Below are positions 24,640-32,664 of a DNA stretch of 64,000 nt, piece by piece (the first letter of the stretch is position 1; the number at the start of each line of letters is the position of its first letter). The position numbers and the translations under genes are program-made. The notes beneath the pieces were generated by a model. The model ran no database searches. It was not told where the DNA came from and worked only from the letters and a program-made list of their open reading frames with translations. The stretch is from Solibacillus ferritrahens (lineage in GTDB: Bacteria > Bacillota > Bacilli > Bacillales_A > Planococcaceae): positions 1 to 64,000 of the forward strand of contig NZ_JAXCLE010000004.1 of the NCBI RefSeq assembly GCF_037027585.1. Direction: 5' to 3'.

Positions 24640-24776
24640 TTGGCAATGTAATTGTGTCTACATTATCTCAGAGTATTCTATGAAAAAATGAGAAAAAAAG
24701 CCTGGATATTAACCCTTTATGACCCATTTGGGGTATACTAGAGAAAGTGATTAATTAGGAAGTAGGATTAGGAATT

Positions 24777-25673
24777 ATGCAAACGCAATCGAATCGACAA
24801 TTGTGGGCGCAAGCTGTGAAGACTGGCATTATTAAATCAAACTTAATTCCGATGATTGCGGCATTAATGCTTGCCCTATACACATATGAATTAAATTTTA
24901 TTGAACATATTCCAGCTATTATTTTTGCGATTCTTGGTTCTGCAGCAGTCATTGCCGCAGCAGGTGCGTACAATAACGTATATGACCGAGATATTGATCA
25001 AATTATGCCCCGAACAAAAACACGTCCAACGGTTACTGGAGAGCTATCTGCCAAGGTAGTACTGATTGTTGCGACGATTTTATTGATACTTGGATGTGTG
25101 GCTCTTTATTTAGCTTCACCATTGGCGGCTATGCTAGGATTTTTAGGAGTATTTTTCTATGTTGTGCCATACACAATGTGGACCAAGCGCCGCACTATTT
25201 GGAACACAGAAGTAGGAAGTATTTCAGGTGCCATGCCACCGTTAATTGGGTGGGCAGCTGTAGCTCCGGATATTTGGCATCCAGCTGCATGGGCTCTTTT
25301 TTTAATCATGGTAATTTGGCAAATGCCGCACTTTTATGCCATTGCCATTCGTAAAAAAGAAGATTATGCCGCAGCGAATATCCCGATGCTACCTGTAGCA
25401 AAAGGGGAGCGACGCACATATATTCAATCGAATATTTATTTAGTGCTGTTATGTTTATCAAGCTTTCTGTTTTACCCACTTAGCTTAGGGTTAACGATTG
25501 TTTCGCTCATTCTGAGTGTTATTTGGTTATGTATGAGTATTACGGCATCAAAGAAACGCGAAGAGAAAAAGTGGGCTAATATTATGTTCGGCTACTCGCT
25601 ATTCCATATGATGGCTGTTTTTGGAACAGTCTTCATTTATGCATCAGTTGGCATGATTTTAAATGCGCTTTAA
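24777..25673 (+). CDS. ctaB: Protoheme IX farnesyltransferase (heme O synthase)
   Basis: 298 residues, UbiA-family prenyltransferase with about 8-9 membrane helices. The first Asp-rich site NVYDRDIDQIMPRTKTRP and the second loop KKEDYAAANIPMLP are diagnostic. It farnesylates heme b to heme O for cytochrome oxidase assembly. It stands alone rather than beside ctaA or the oxidase genes. RBS AGGA before ATG 24777. Confidence 0.95.
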   Translation: MQTQSNRQLWAQAVKTGIIKSNLIPMIAALMLALYTYELNFIEHIPAIIFAILGSAAVIAAAGAYNNVYDRDIDQIMPRTKTRPTVTGELSAKVVLIVATILLILGCVALYLASPLAAMLGFLGVFFYVVPYTMWTKRRTIWNTEVGSISGAMPPLIGWAAVAPDIWHPAAWALFLIMVIWQMPHFYAIAIRKKEDYAAANIPMLPVAKGERRTYIQSNIYLVLLCLSSFLFYPLSLGLTIVSLILSVIWLCMSITASKKREEKKWANIMFGYSLFHMMAVFGTVFIYASVGMILNAL

Positions 25674-25675
25674 TA

Positions 25676-25719
25676 GAAAAGGTGTACTAGAAGTTTCGAC
25701 TTTTGGTGTGCCTTTTTTG
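25676..25719 (+). terminator. Terminator of ctaB
   Basis: AAAAGGTGTAC.. / ..GTGTGCCTTTT with an internal AGAAGT/ACTTTT extension and a T6 run, starting 3 nt after the stop. Confidence 0.75.
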
Positions 25720-25980
25720 TTCGGGGTTATTTAAGAGGAGTTTCTTTTATAATTCTTCTCCTTGTTAAGAAATTGTGAACAAAAGTTGTGATGATTATAT
25801 GTCAAACGCTGGGAACACATTTTATTCAGGAAATGGAAATGCTATGATGGAATCAACAAGCGAGGCGAATTGCTTGGAAGTTAATTTGCACTCTAAATTT
25901 AATATGCTATTTACTCAATTTTCGTATACGACTTCGACAACATATAAAACCCCCTATTTTTATATGGTCTCGTACGGAAA
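25720..25980. other. Gene-free stretch between convergent genes
   Basis: About 260 bases between the ctaB terminator and the dipeptidase terminator. A frame of 83 codons (25775-26026) crosses it but has no RBS, runs through the following terminator and has unlikely composition. I see no other feature. Confidence 0.5.
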
Positions 25981-26017
25981 AAAACTCCGGTGCAGTAGTG
26001 TGCACCGGAGTTTTTAT
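25981..26017 (-). terminator. Terminator of the M20 dipeptidase
   Basis: AAAACTCCGGTGCA / TGCACCGGAGTTTT, a perfect stem with a 6-nt loop. T-runs occur on both strands, so it could work in either direction. Confidence 0.85.
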
Positions 26018-26034
26018 TTTTATTGAAATCGTTA

Positions 26035-27417
26035 TTATAATTTAATGTTGGCAATTTCAAACATGTAATCACCAAGTACGCGTAAACCTTGGTCGAAGTT
26101 TTCCAAATGGAAGTGCTCATTCGGTGCATGGAAGTTTTCACTTGAAAGACCGAAGCCCATTAGTACAACTGGCAATTCCAAAATTTCATCGAATGCTGCA
26201 ACGATTGGAATCGAGCCGCCACCACGAGTATAGGCTGTTGGTACGTTGTATACCTTTTCATATGAACGACCAGCTGCTTGAATCACTGGGTGATCAAATG
26301 GTGTAATGTAAGGCTTTCCTTTATCGAATTCAGAAATCGTTACTTCGACACCGGCAGGCTTATGCTTTTCGATATGTGCTTTTAATAATGCTACAATTTC
26401 TTCAGGGTCTTGGTTCGGTACTAAGCGGCAAGTAATTTTTGCGCCAGCCTCAGCAGGTAATACTGTTTTAATCCCTTCACCGGAGAAACCACCGAATACA
26501 CCGTTGATTTCCAATGTAGGACGTGCCCAAGTTTGCTCTAAATAAGAATAGCCCGCTTCACCGAATAACTCCTGCACACCAACTTCTTCTTTCAAAGCAT
26601 CCTCGTCAAAGTTCAGGTCACGATATGCCTGACGCTCTTCTTCAGATAAAGGCAATACTTTATCATAGAAGCCATCTACTTGAATTGTTCCATGCTCATC
26701 GCGGAATGATGCTAAAATTTCTGTTAATGCGTGAATCGCGTTTTGAACGCCACCGCCATAGAGACCAGAATGTAAGTCACCTTTTGCGCCACGCACATCA
26801 ATTTGCACACCCGTTAATCCACGTAAGCCGTAACACACTGCTGGCTTCCCTTTAGCATAAAGACCTGTATCGGAAATAACGATTAAATCTGCCGCTAATT
26901 TTTCCTTGTTGTCTTCCGTATATTGAGGAAGGGATGGACTGCCGATTTCTTCTTCACCTTCATAAATAAATTTCACGTTGACTGGCAATGTACCTTCAGT
27001 TGCAAATAACGCTTCAATCATTTTTAAGTGCATAAATACTTGTCCTTTATCATCTGAAGAACCACGGGCAAAAAGCTTATTATCACGGATTGCCGGCTCA
27101 AAAGGAGGTGTTTCCCATAAATGAAGCGGGTCTACGGGTTGTACATCGTAGTGACCATAAAACAGAATAGTCGGCTTGCCCTCTGCATGTAGCCATTCGC
27201 CGTATACAACAGGGTGACCGGCTGTTTCATCAACTGATACATTTTCTATGTTTAATGATTTTAAGTGATCTGCCAACCAGTTTGCCGCATTTGTCATATC
27301 GTCTTTATGTTCAGATAAGGCAGAAATACTTGGAATGCGTAAAAATTCGTTCAACTCTGCTAAATGACGTTCGCGATGCTCTGTGAAATAAGCATCTAAA
27401 GTTTGTAAGTGACTCAT
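26035..27417 (-). CDS. M20-family metallodipeptidase
   Basis: 460 residues of the M20/M25/M40 family. Metal and catalytic motifs in order: YGHYDVQPVDP near residue 84, GSSDDKGQVFMHL near 118 and YEGEEEIGSPSL near 149; a dimerisation insert follows (about 190-350), and the C-terminal FHAPNEHFHLEN supplies the last metal histidine. It is a cytoplasmic di-zinc dipeptidase or aminoacyl hydrolase, resembling the CNDP branch. RBS AAGGGGG about 8 nt before ATG. Confidence 0.92.
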   Translation of the reverse strand: MSHLQTLDAYFTEHRERHLAELNEFLRIPSISALSEHKDDMTNAANWLADHLKSLNIENVSVDETAGHPVVYGEWLHAEGKPTILFYGHYDVQPVDPLHLWETPPFEPAIRDNKLFARGSSDDKGQVFMHLKMIEALFATEGTLPVNVKFIYEGEEEIGSPSLPQYTEDNKEKLAADLIVISDTGLYAKGKPAVCYGLRGLTGVQIDVRGAKGDLHSGLYGGGVQNAIHALTEILASFRDEHGTIQVDGFYDKVLPLSEEERQAYRDLNFDEDALKEEVGVQELFGEAGYSYLEQTWARPTLEINGVFGGFSGEGIKTVLPAEAGAKITCRLVPNQDPEEIVALLKAHIEKHKPAGVEVTISEFDKGKPYITPFDHPVIQAAGRSYEKVYNVPTAYTRGGGSIPIVAAFDEILELPVVLMGFGLSSENFHAPNEHFHLENFDQGLRVLGDYMFEIANIKL

Positions 27418-27476
27418 TAAAGAGTGCCCCCTTATATTTCGATTATGGAAATAAGTATAGCATACAACGCAAAAAA

Positions 27477-27878
27477 TTAGCTTTCTGCTCTCCCTTTTTT
27501 TGAGCCGGAATTAAACAGTAAATACAATGTGGCTGTTCCAATGGCAAAGACTATGCCACCGTAAAGAGGAAGATAAATGGATTCCATTAATAAGGAAATC
27601 GTCATTAAAAGCGTAAAGGATATAAACATGTGTGCAAAATACTGATGGAAACGATGAAGCTGCTCTGACTTCAATTCGATTAGGACATCAGACACCATTA
27701 CAAGCGCAAATTCAATGATACCGTATAAAATGATGAAACCAACTAAATATTTCCAATTTTCAAATTCAATGCCGACAAGCAATAAAATACCAACCTCTGC
27801 GGCAATCGCTATACAAATAATCCCAATAAATAGTAAAATGATTAAAACAATGCCTAAGGGAATACCAAATTTTTTCAT
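27477..27878 (-). CDS. Small four-helix membrane protein
   Basis: 133 residues with four predicted membrane helices (about 6-30, 43-66, 84-103 and 105-125) and a basic C-terminus (GSKKGRAES). No catalytic motif. It has a loose resemblance to the YrvL type of small Bacillus membrane regulators, but I would not assign it. RBS CAAGGAGT. Divergent from the small gene at 27987. Confidence 0.7.
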   Translation of the reverse strand: MKKFGIPLGIVLIILLFIGIICIAIAAEVGILLLVGIEFENWKYLVGFIILYGIIEFALVMVSDVLIELKSEQLHRFHQYFAHMFISFTLLMTISLLMESIYLPLYGGIVFAIGTATLYLLFNSGSKKGRAES

Positions 27879-27986
27879 AGATTACTCCTTGTAAATGGTA
27901 ATTGATAATAGTAGTATAATAGATTTCTAATAATAAAAGGGCGGGAAACTCCCGATTAAGTATATTTATTTAAGGAGTGAAAATAG

Positions 27987-28184
27987 ATGAGTAAATGGAA
28001 GGGAAGTATTCTAGCAGGTTCAATCGGTGCAATTATTCTCGGTACTGGAATAGCATTTATAAGTATTAACCAATCACATAATCAAAACATGAAAACGATT
28101 GATGCATGTTTTGAAAATTTTGCACAATCACAAAAAACGTTAACTTTTGAGTATAACGAGGACGGTTTATTAACTTGTGAATAA
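27987..28184 (+). CDS. Small single-span membrane protein
   Basis: 65 residues. A membrane helix at about 8-27 (KGSILAGSIGAIILGTGIAF) is followed by a polar tail with two cysteines (DACFENF and LLTCE at the extreme C-terminus). RBS AAGGAGT 9 nt before ATG. It precedes plsY by 21 nt and is probably co-transcribed. I do not recognise the family. Confidence 0.7.
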   Translation: MSKWKGSILAGSIGAIILGTGIAFISINQSHNQNMKTIDACFENFAQSQKTLTFEYNEDGLLTCE

Positions 28185-28205
28185 AGCAACAGAGGGGATA
28201 ATACG

Positions 28206-28760
28206 ATGCTCTTTATTATAGCCAGTTATTTACTTGGGACAATTTTAATAGCGGCAGTAGTTGCAAAAATAAAAGGAATCAAATTACACGAGCAAAACAG
28301 TGGGAATTTAGGGGCACGAAATGCGGGAAGAACACTTGGGAAATCAGCTTTTGCCATTGTTGCAATTGGGGATGGCTTAAAGGGTGTAGCCGTTGTTGTT
28401 ACAGGGCGTGTTCTTGAGCTACCTGAACTGACAATCGCAGTGGGCATCATTGCGGTCGTGCTTGGTCATTTGTATCCATTTTGGAATCGTGGGAAAGGTG
28501 GGAAAGGTGTAGCAACGGTTATCGGAGCAATACTCGCTTTTTCGCCTTTATTATTTTTATCATTTTTAGGTGGTTTTTTAATGTGTCTGCTCGTTACGAA
28601 AAGTGCCACGCTTAGTATGGTTGGTGGTTTTATCGTTTATGGAATTGTTACGAGTATTAATATTGAAGCTGGATATATCGTATTCATTGCACTTTTGCTT
28701 GTTATTTGGAAGCAAAGACATAGCATTATAGAAAGAGTGAAGCCTAATGTATTGGAGTAA
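28206..28760 (+). CDS. plsY: Acyl phosphate:glycerol-3-phosphate acyltransferase
   Basis: 184 residues with about five membrane helices and the PlsY motifs SGNLGARNAGRTLGK near residue 34 and GHLYPFWNRGKGGKGVAT near 87. It starts phospholipid synthesis by acylating glycerol-3-phosphate from acyl phosphate. GNLGARN deviates slightly from the more usual SGNIGATN, so it may be a second PlsY rather than the main one. RBS GAGGGGAT. Its last 14 nt overlap the next gene. Confidence 0.88.
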   Translation: MLFIIASYLLGTILIAAVVAKIKGIKLHEQNSGNLGARNAGRTLGKSAFAIVAIGDGLKGVAVVVTGRVLELPELTIAVGIIAVVLGHLYPFWNRGKGGKGVATVIGAILAFSPLLFLSFLGGFLMCLLVTKSATLSMVGGFIVYGIVTSINIEAGYIVFIALLLVIWKQRHSIIERVKPNVLE

Positions 28761-30264
28761 AATTGCCACAACGGAAAAAGAATTTGATGCGATTGCTGCA
28801 TTAAATTATGAAACGTTTGTAGAAGAAATACCACAGCATCAGCCTAATTCATCTAAGCGACTTATTGATAAATTTCATCATGAAAATGTGTACCTCATAG
28901 TTTATAAAAATACAGAAGTAGTTGGAATGGCTGCCTTTCGAGATAAAAGGCCGTTTTCGATTGACCAGAAAATCGGAAATGTTGAAAACCATCTGGATCC
29001 TGAAGTTTGCGAATATTTATGTGAAATCAGGTTGCTTGCCGTGAAAAAGGCACATCGTAACGGACGTGTTTTTACGAAGCTTGCCACAGCAATTTATCGT
29101 TATTACTATGATTTGGGCTATACAGCCTGTGTCATTTCAGGGACTGTAAGAGAAGAAAAATTGTATACACAAATGGGTTTTAAACAGTTTGCACCGGCTG
29201 TCGGTACACAGGAGGCACGCTATTTGCCAATGGTATTAACGCGCAAAGATAGTGAAGTATTTCGAGAGCGACTACGTGAGCAAAATATTGTGTTTTATCC
29301 AGGTCCAGTTGCGCTTGACCATTCGATTGCACCAACGGCCATTTCCCATCGCTCCCATAAATTCCATCAGGAGCTTCAGGATATGAAGCAACAGCTATGC
29401 AAGTTGGCACAAGCAAATCATGTCATTCCGCTAGTTGGTACAGGGACACTAGCCAATGATGTAATGCTCGGTCAGTTGAAAAGTGAATTCCCTCAGGAGC
29501 AAGGGCTTATTTTAGTGAACGGGGAATTCGGCAATCGCCTAAAAAATCAGGCAAAACAATGGGGGTTACATGTCGAGTGCCTGGACTTCGGGTGGGGTAA
29601 TGTATTTGATATATCGCAAATCGAGTCGTCAATACAGCAGGGGAACTACCATTATATTATTTTTGTCCATGGTGAGACATCCAATAGCACCTTGAACCCG
29701 CTCGAACCACTTATGGAACTGGCACAAAAATATAAGGTAAAGTTGTGTGCGGATTGTATTAGTTCTTTTGCTGCGCTTCCTTTTTTAATGGAAGGTCTGC
29801 ATTATGCGACAGCAGTCAGTGGCAAGGCGCTCGGAACGATAGCGGGTCTGGCTTTCGTTTTTTGCAAGGACTTACCGAGTGCGAGTGATGCACCACTTTA
29901 TTTAAATTTACCTTATTATATCGAAAAACAAATTCCGTTTACGTTACCGCATTTTTATATTAAGGCAGTAAGCGATGCGTTGAAGGCATACCCAGAACGC
30001 TATATTGTATTGGAAAAACGTATGGAGCTTATCAAAAATTCAAGTTTACCTGTAAAGGCGATGTATCCGATGATTGCATCGTGGCAACATGAAAAAATGC
30101 CTCACATTATCCAAACATGTGAATTGAATGGCTTTTTACTCCATGGTGACAGTACATACTTAAAGGAACTCAACGTTGCGCAAATTAGTACCATCCAGCC
30201 AAACTTTGAAAAGGATTATAAAAAAGTAATGGAGCTTATTTCTTATATGATGGAAACGTTGTAA
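28747..30264 (+). CDS. GNAT acetyltransferase-class V aminotransferase fusion
   Basis: 505 residues in two enzyme modules. Residues about 1-165 are a GNAT-like N-acyltransferase (central strand EIRLLAVKKAHRNGRVFTKL, then YYDLGYTACVISGT and YTQMGFKQF). Residues about 180-505 are a fold-type I, class V PLP aminotransferase: it opens VFYPGPVALD, has GTGTLANDV, HGETSNSTLNPLEPL and DCISSFAALPF, and the PLP lysine in AVSGKALGTIAGLAF. The natural reading is transamination and acylation of one metabolite, but the substrate is unknown. It overlaps plsY by 14 nt, suggesting coupled translation and possibly a lipid- or envelope-related product. Confidence 0.85.
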   Translation: MYWSKIATTEKEFDAIAALNYETFVEEIPQHQPNSSKRLIDKFHHENVYLIVYKNTEVVGMAAFRDKRPFSIDQKIGNVENHLDPEVCEYLCEIRLLAVKKAHRNGRVFTKLATAIYRYYYDLGYTACVISGTVREEKLYTQMGFKQFAPAVGTQEARYLPMVLTRKDSEVFRERLREQNIVFYPGPVALDHSIAPTAISHRSHKFHQELQDMKQQLCKLAQANHVIPLVGTGTLANDVMLGQLKSEFPQEQGLILVNGEFGNRLKNQAKQWGLHVECLDFGWGNVFDISQIESSIQQGNYHYIIFVHGETSNSTLNPLEPLMELAQKYKVKLCADCISSFAALPFLMEGLHYATAVSGKALGTIAGLAFVFCKDLPSASDAPLYLNLPYYIEKQIPFTLPHFYIKAVSDALKAYPERYIVLEKRMELIKNSSLPVKAMYPMIASWQHEKMPHIIQTCELNGFLLHGDSTYLKELNVAQISTIQPNFEKDYKKVMELISYMMETL

Positions 30265-30393
30265 GGGAAGGAGATAGTGGAAACATCGTAGTAACACGTT
30301 GCATAGAAGGTCATGCAGTTCAAATTATCCCTTCAAAACTTACAGCATTGTAAGGTAATTGAAAGCCAATCCGATAGAGCGTAAGTATTTTAT

Positions 30394-30435
30394 TTGGCAC
30401 AATAAGGTCATACCAATATTATGCCATGGCATAAT
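30394..30435 (+). promoter_or_regulatory. Promoter with 18-bp palindromic operator upstream of the ECF sigma gene
   Basis: TTGGCA (30394-30399), 17-bp spacer, TATTAT (30417-30422). The perfect palindrome ATTATGCCATGGCATAAT (30418-30435) covers the -10 box and the start region, the position of a repressor site. The promoter lies about 80 bp before the ATG. Confidence 0.55.
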
Positions 30436-30500
30436 GGATATTTATAAAATTAAACATAAATTGACTTTATATAAAATAAAATCTATCGGAGGATAAAAAA

Positions 30501-31046
30501 ATGAATGAATTACTAACAAATATCTATGATGAGTATAACCGTTACATCTATCATCTTTGTTTAAAACTAACACGCAATCAAAATGAAGCAGAAGATTTGA
30601 TGCAGGAAGTTTGGGTAAAAGTTGTACGCTACGAAGAATCAGTAGCAAAAGTAGACCATGTGAAAGCCTGGCTGACAACAATTACGATGAATACATTCCG
30701 TGACCGCTATCGCAAAAATGTTCGTCGCAGTAAATACATGATGAATCAACCTGAACAATTAGACGTACCAATTTTAGATTTGGTTCCCAACAACGACTTT
30801 ACGACAGAAGAGATTGTGGAAAAAACTGAAATTACGAAAATTGTACAGGAAAAGATGAGTCAGCTTGATAATATTTATCAAAAAACATTATGGTATTTCT
30901 ATGTAGATCAATTTTCTTTAGCCGAAATTTCTGATCTTATGAAAGTTTCAATTGGTACTGTGAAATCTCGTTTATTCCGTGCAAAAGCACGCTTAAAAGA
31001 AATTTTACTATCCGACAATGGTGTTGCAGAAGCAGTATTGGCTTAA
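30501..31046 (+). CDS. ECF-type RNA polymerase sigma factor, no anti-sigma gene adjacent
   Basis: 181 residues: sigma region 2 (about 10-80, with NQNEAEDLMQEVWVKVVRYE) and region 4 (about 120-175, with LAEISDLMKVSIGTVKSRLFRAKARL). RBS CGGAGGA. The gene is followed at once by a terminator, so the membrane anti-sigma factor normally encoded next to ECF genes is absent here. Control by the palindrome over its promoter is a possible substitute. Confidence 0.9.
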   Translation: MNELLTNIYDEYNRYIYHLCLKLTRNQNEAEDLMQEVWVKVVRYEESVAKVDHVKAWLTTITMNTFRDRYRKNVRRSKYMMNQPEQLDVPILDLVPNNDFTTEEIVEKTEITKIVQEKMSQLDNIYQKTLWYFYVDQFSLAEISDLMKVSIGTVKSRLFRAKARLKEILLSDNGVAEAVLA

Positions 31047-31059
31047 TAATTTTTAGGAC

Positions 31060-31096
31060 GAAAGCTATGGCAAAAAGTTGCTGTAGCTTTTTTTAT
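31060..31096 (+). terminator. Terminator of the ECF sigma gene
   Basis: AAAGCTATGGCAA / TTGCTGTAGCTTT followed by a T-run, 14 nt after the stop codon. Confidence 0.8.
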
Positions 31097-31116
31097 GTTA
31101 AATTGCTCCCTTATAA

Positions 31117-31341
31117 TGGCGAATAAGTTGTGTAAAGTGGCGATTAAAAAACTTAAGTGGCGAATATATGCGGAAGTGGCGAATAAAATTCTAAAAGTGG
31201 ATATTATGACATCGGTATTGACGATTATGTAAGTTCAGTTGACGAATATAGAGGCAAGTATGGCGAATAACTCACAAAAAGTGACGAATAAAATTAAACC
31301 CCGATCATTTGCAGGAGCTTTTTTATAGTAAATGGCGAGTA
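31117..31341. repeat. Phased array of TGGCGAATA motifs, about 21-bp period
   Basis: Ten copies of a degenerate nonamer TGRCGAWTA start at 31117, 31138, 31158, 31177, 31198, 31219, 31240, 31261, 31282 and 31333. The first eight intervals are 21, 20, 19, 21, 21, 21, 21 and 21 bp. Four copies are exact TGGCGAATA. The DNA between copies is AT-rich and unconserved. The 19 and 20-bp intervals break any reading frame, so this is not a coding repeat. The spacing equals two helical turns. Confidence 0.8.
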
Positions 31342-31422
31342 CCGGCTGATAAAGTGCAGTTAAGAGGGGAAACTCCCGATTTAAAATAAAAAAACACGTG
31401 AGCAGTAAAATGCTCACATGTT

Positions 31423-31848
31423 TTAAAATTTCGTACATTTTTCAAAGATTGCTGTTAAAGTTTTAATTTCATCTTCTGTTAACATCCCGAACAGATTCTC
31501 AAAAAGATTGTCTACTTGCTGACGAGAGCGTTCGAGCACCTCAATTCCTGCTTCTGTAATATGAATTTGCGAAGCGCGGCGATCCGTTTCATTTTGGGTT
31601 TTCTCAATTAAGCCTGCTTTAATAAGCTTCGTAGTCAAAACCGTCACACCGCCTGTAGTCACTTTTAGCTTCTCGGCAATGGCAGATGGGCGCTTAGGTC
31701 CGTCTGTATGTAAGTAAGCTAATATTAAAATATGTGATTTTGAAAAGCCTAGCTGATTTTGACTATTCCATTGATTGGCAATTTTGCGTTCTAACGATGT
31801 CATCTTTTCAAAAAGGTCGGATAATTGCTCGCGTTTATGCTCATTCAT
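31423..31848 (-). CDS. MarR-family transcriptional regulator
   Basis: 141 residues, a winged-helix MarR protein with helix-turn-helix RPSAIAEKLKVTTGGVTVLTTKLIKAGL near residue 60 and wing NETDRRASQIHIT. Start: a TTG at 31863 lies within the SD TTGGAG, so ATG 31848 (9-nt spacer) is chosen. It is 24 nt downstream of the Spx-like gene on the same strand. The palindromes over that gene's promoter are its likely operator. No cysteine lies in the N-terminal segment where redox-sensing MarR proteins carry one. Confidence 0.88.
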   Translation of the reverse strand: MNEHKREQLSDLFEKMTSLERKIANQWNSQNQLGFSKSHILILAYLHTDGPKRPSAIAEKLKVTTGGVTVLTTKLIKAGLIEKTQNETDRRASQIHITEAGIEVLERSRQQVDNLFENLFGMLTEDEIKTLTAIFEKCTKF

Positions 31849-31872
31849 AAGTGTCAACTCCAAATGTTATCG

Positions 31873-32274
31873 CTATTCTACGGCTAATTTTTGAAGGGCA
31901 TTTAATTCAAATGCTCGCACTTTTCGTGGAATGAAACGACGAATGTCCATTTCGTTATAGCCGATTTGAATGCGTTTTTCATCAAGTAAAATAGGGCTGC
32001 GCAGCATGCGTGGGTGATGCTGAATTAAGTTGTAAAGCTCCTGAATGGATAACTGATCAATATCAATATCCAGGTTCTTGAAATCATTCGAGTTTGTCGC
32101 AATAATTTCATCTGTACCGTCTTCTGTCATACTTAAAATATGTTTAAATTCTGCTAATGTTAAAGGTTGAGAAGTTGTTCTCTTTTCCGTATAAGCAATA
32201 TTGTTTTCGTTTAACCATTTCAATGCTTTTCGTGATGAGGAACAGCTTGATTGTGTATAGATTGTTACTGTCAT
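31873..32274 (-). CDS. Spx-family protein with CxxS instead of CxxC
   Basis: 133 residues, an ArsC-fold Spx/MgsR-like regulator: TVTIYTQSSCSSSRKA at the N-terminus, MTEDGTDEII near residue 50, and LRSPILLDEKRIQIGYNEMDIRRFIPRKVR toward the C-terminus, as in Spx proteins that bind the RNA polymerase alpha C-terminal domain. In Spx the redox switch is CxxC at 10-13; here it is CSSS, with the second cysteine replaced by serine. An intramolecular disulfide is therefore impossible. It probably works as a redox-blind Spx paralogue or responds only through the single cysteine. Co-transcribed with a MarR regulator. Confidence 0.88.
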   Translation of the reverse strand: MTVTIYTQSSCSSSRKALKWLNENNIAYTEKRTTSQPLTLAEFKHILSMTEDGTDEIIATNSNDFKNLDIDIDQLSIQELYNLIQHHPRMLRSPILLDEKRIQIGYNEMDIRRFIPRKVRAFELNALQKLAVE

Positions 32275-32347
32275 AATAATTTTCCTCGCTTTCCCATAAT
32301 CAATAATTTGGTGATAGCTTAGTTGTAAGACATTTGTCTATAATAAT

Positions 32348-32376
32348 ATCTTACCAGTAAGCTATTTATAATGCAA
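32348..32376 (-). promoter_or_regulatory. Promoter of the Spx-like/MarR operon with palindrome
   Basis: On the minus strand TTGCAT (32376-32371), 17-bp spacer, TAAGAT (32353-32348). CTTACCAGTAAG (32350-32361), a 5-2-5 palindrome, overlaps the -10. A second one, AGACATTTGTCT (32328-32339), lies just downstream. Probably MarR autoregulatory sites. Confidence 0.5.
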
Positions 32377-32620
32377 CTGGTTTTTTATATGTTTACCTAC
32401 CTTTATCTGTATACCCATTCTTCTAATAAAATATACGTATTCTTTTATAAAAAAGTTTCGATTTTTATATTACAGTTTTGTAAAGAAGATAGGAGAGAGG
32501 GAGATTAATAATATAGAATAAATAAATCCTCGAATTTCTAATATATTCCCTGTTTTTTTAAAAAAGAACTCACAATGTTCACATATTGCATAAAAAATTC
32601 TAAAAAGCCTTTGAATGCAC
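32377..32620. other. Gene-free AT-rich stretch
   Basis: About 240 bases between the Spx-like promoter and the ABC-F terminator. Short frames on the minus strand lack an RBS and typical composition. Nothing else supportable was seen. Confidence 0.5.
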
Positions 32621-32659
32621 AAAAAGCAGCACACTCCATATAAAGAGTGCACTGCTTTA
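32621..32659 (-). terminator. Terminator of the ABC-F gene
   Basis: On the minus strand AAAGCAGTGCACTCT / AGTGTGCTGCTTTTT around a short loop, directly after the stop codon. Confidence 0.8.
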
Positions 32660-32664
32660 TCAAA

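Noticed and set aside
25775..26026. An 83-codon open frame between ctaB and the dipeptidase
   Set aside because: No ribosome binding site, unlikely amino-acid composition, and it runs through the terminator hairpin at 25981-26017.
31100..31345. CRISPR array suggested by regular spacing of TGGCGAATA
   Set aside because: Repeats are 9 bp and degenerate, the period is only 21 bp, and no cas genes are nearby.
27943..31381. GGGAAACTCCCGATT occurs exactly at 27943-27957 and 31367-31381
   Set aside because: A repeated 15-mer is expected about twice by chance in 64 kb of sequence, so two copies alone are not evidence of an element. A genome-wide count would settle it.
32470..32652. Minus-strand 60-codon frame after the ABC-F gene
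   Set aside because: No RBS, overlaps the ABC-F terminator, and its Phe/Cys/Ile-rich composition is typical of AT-rich noncoding DNA.
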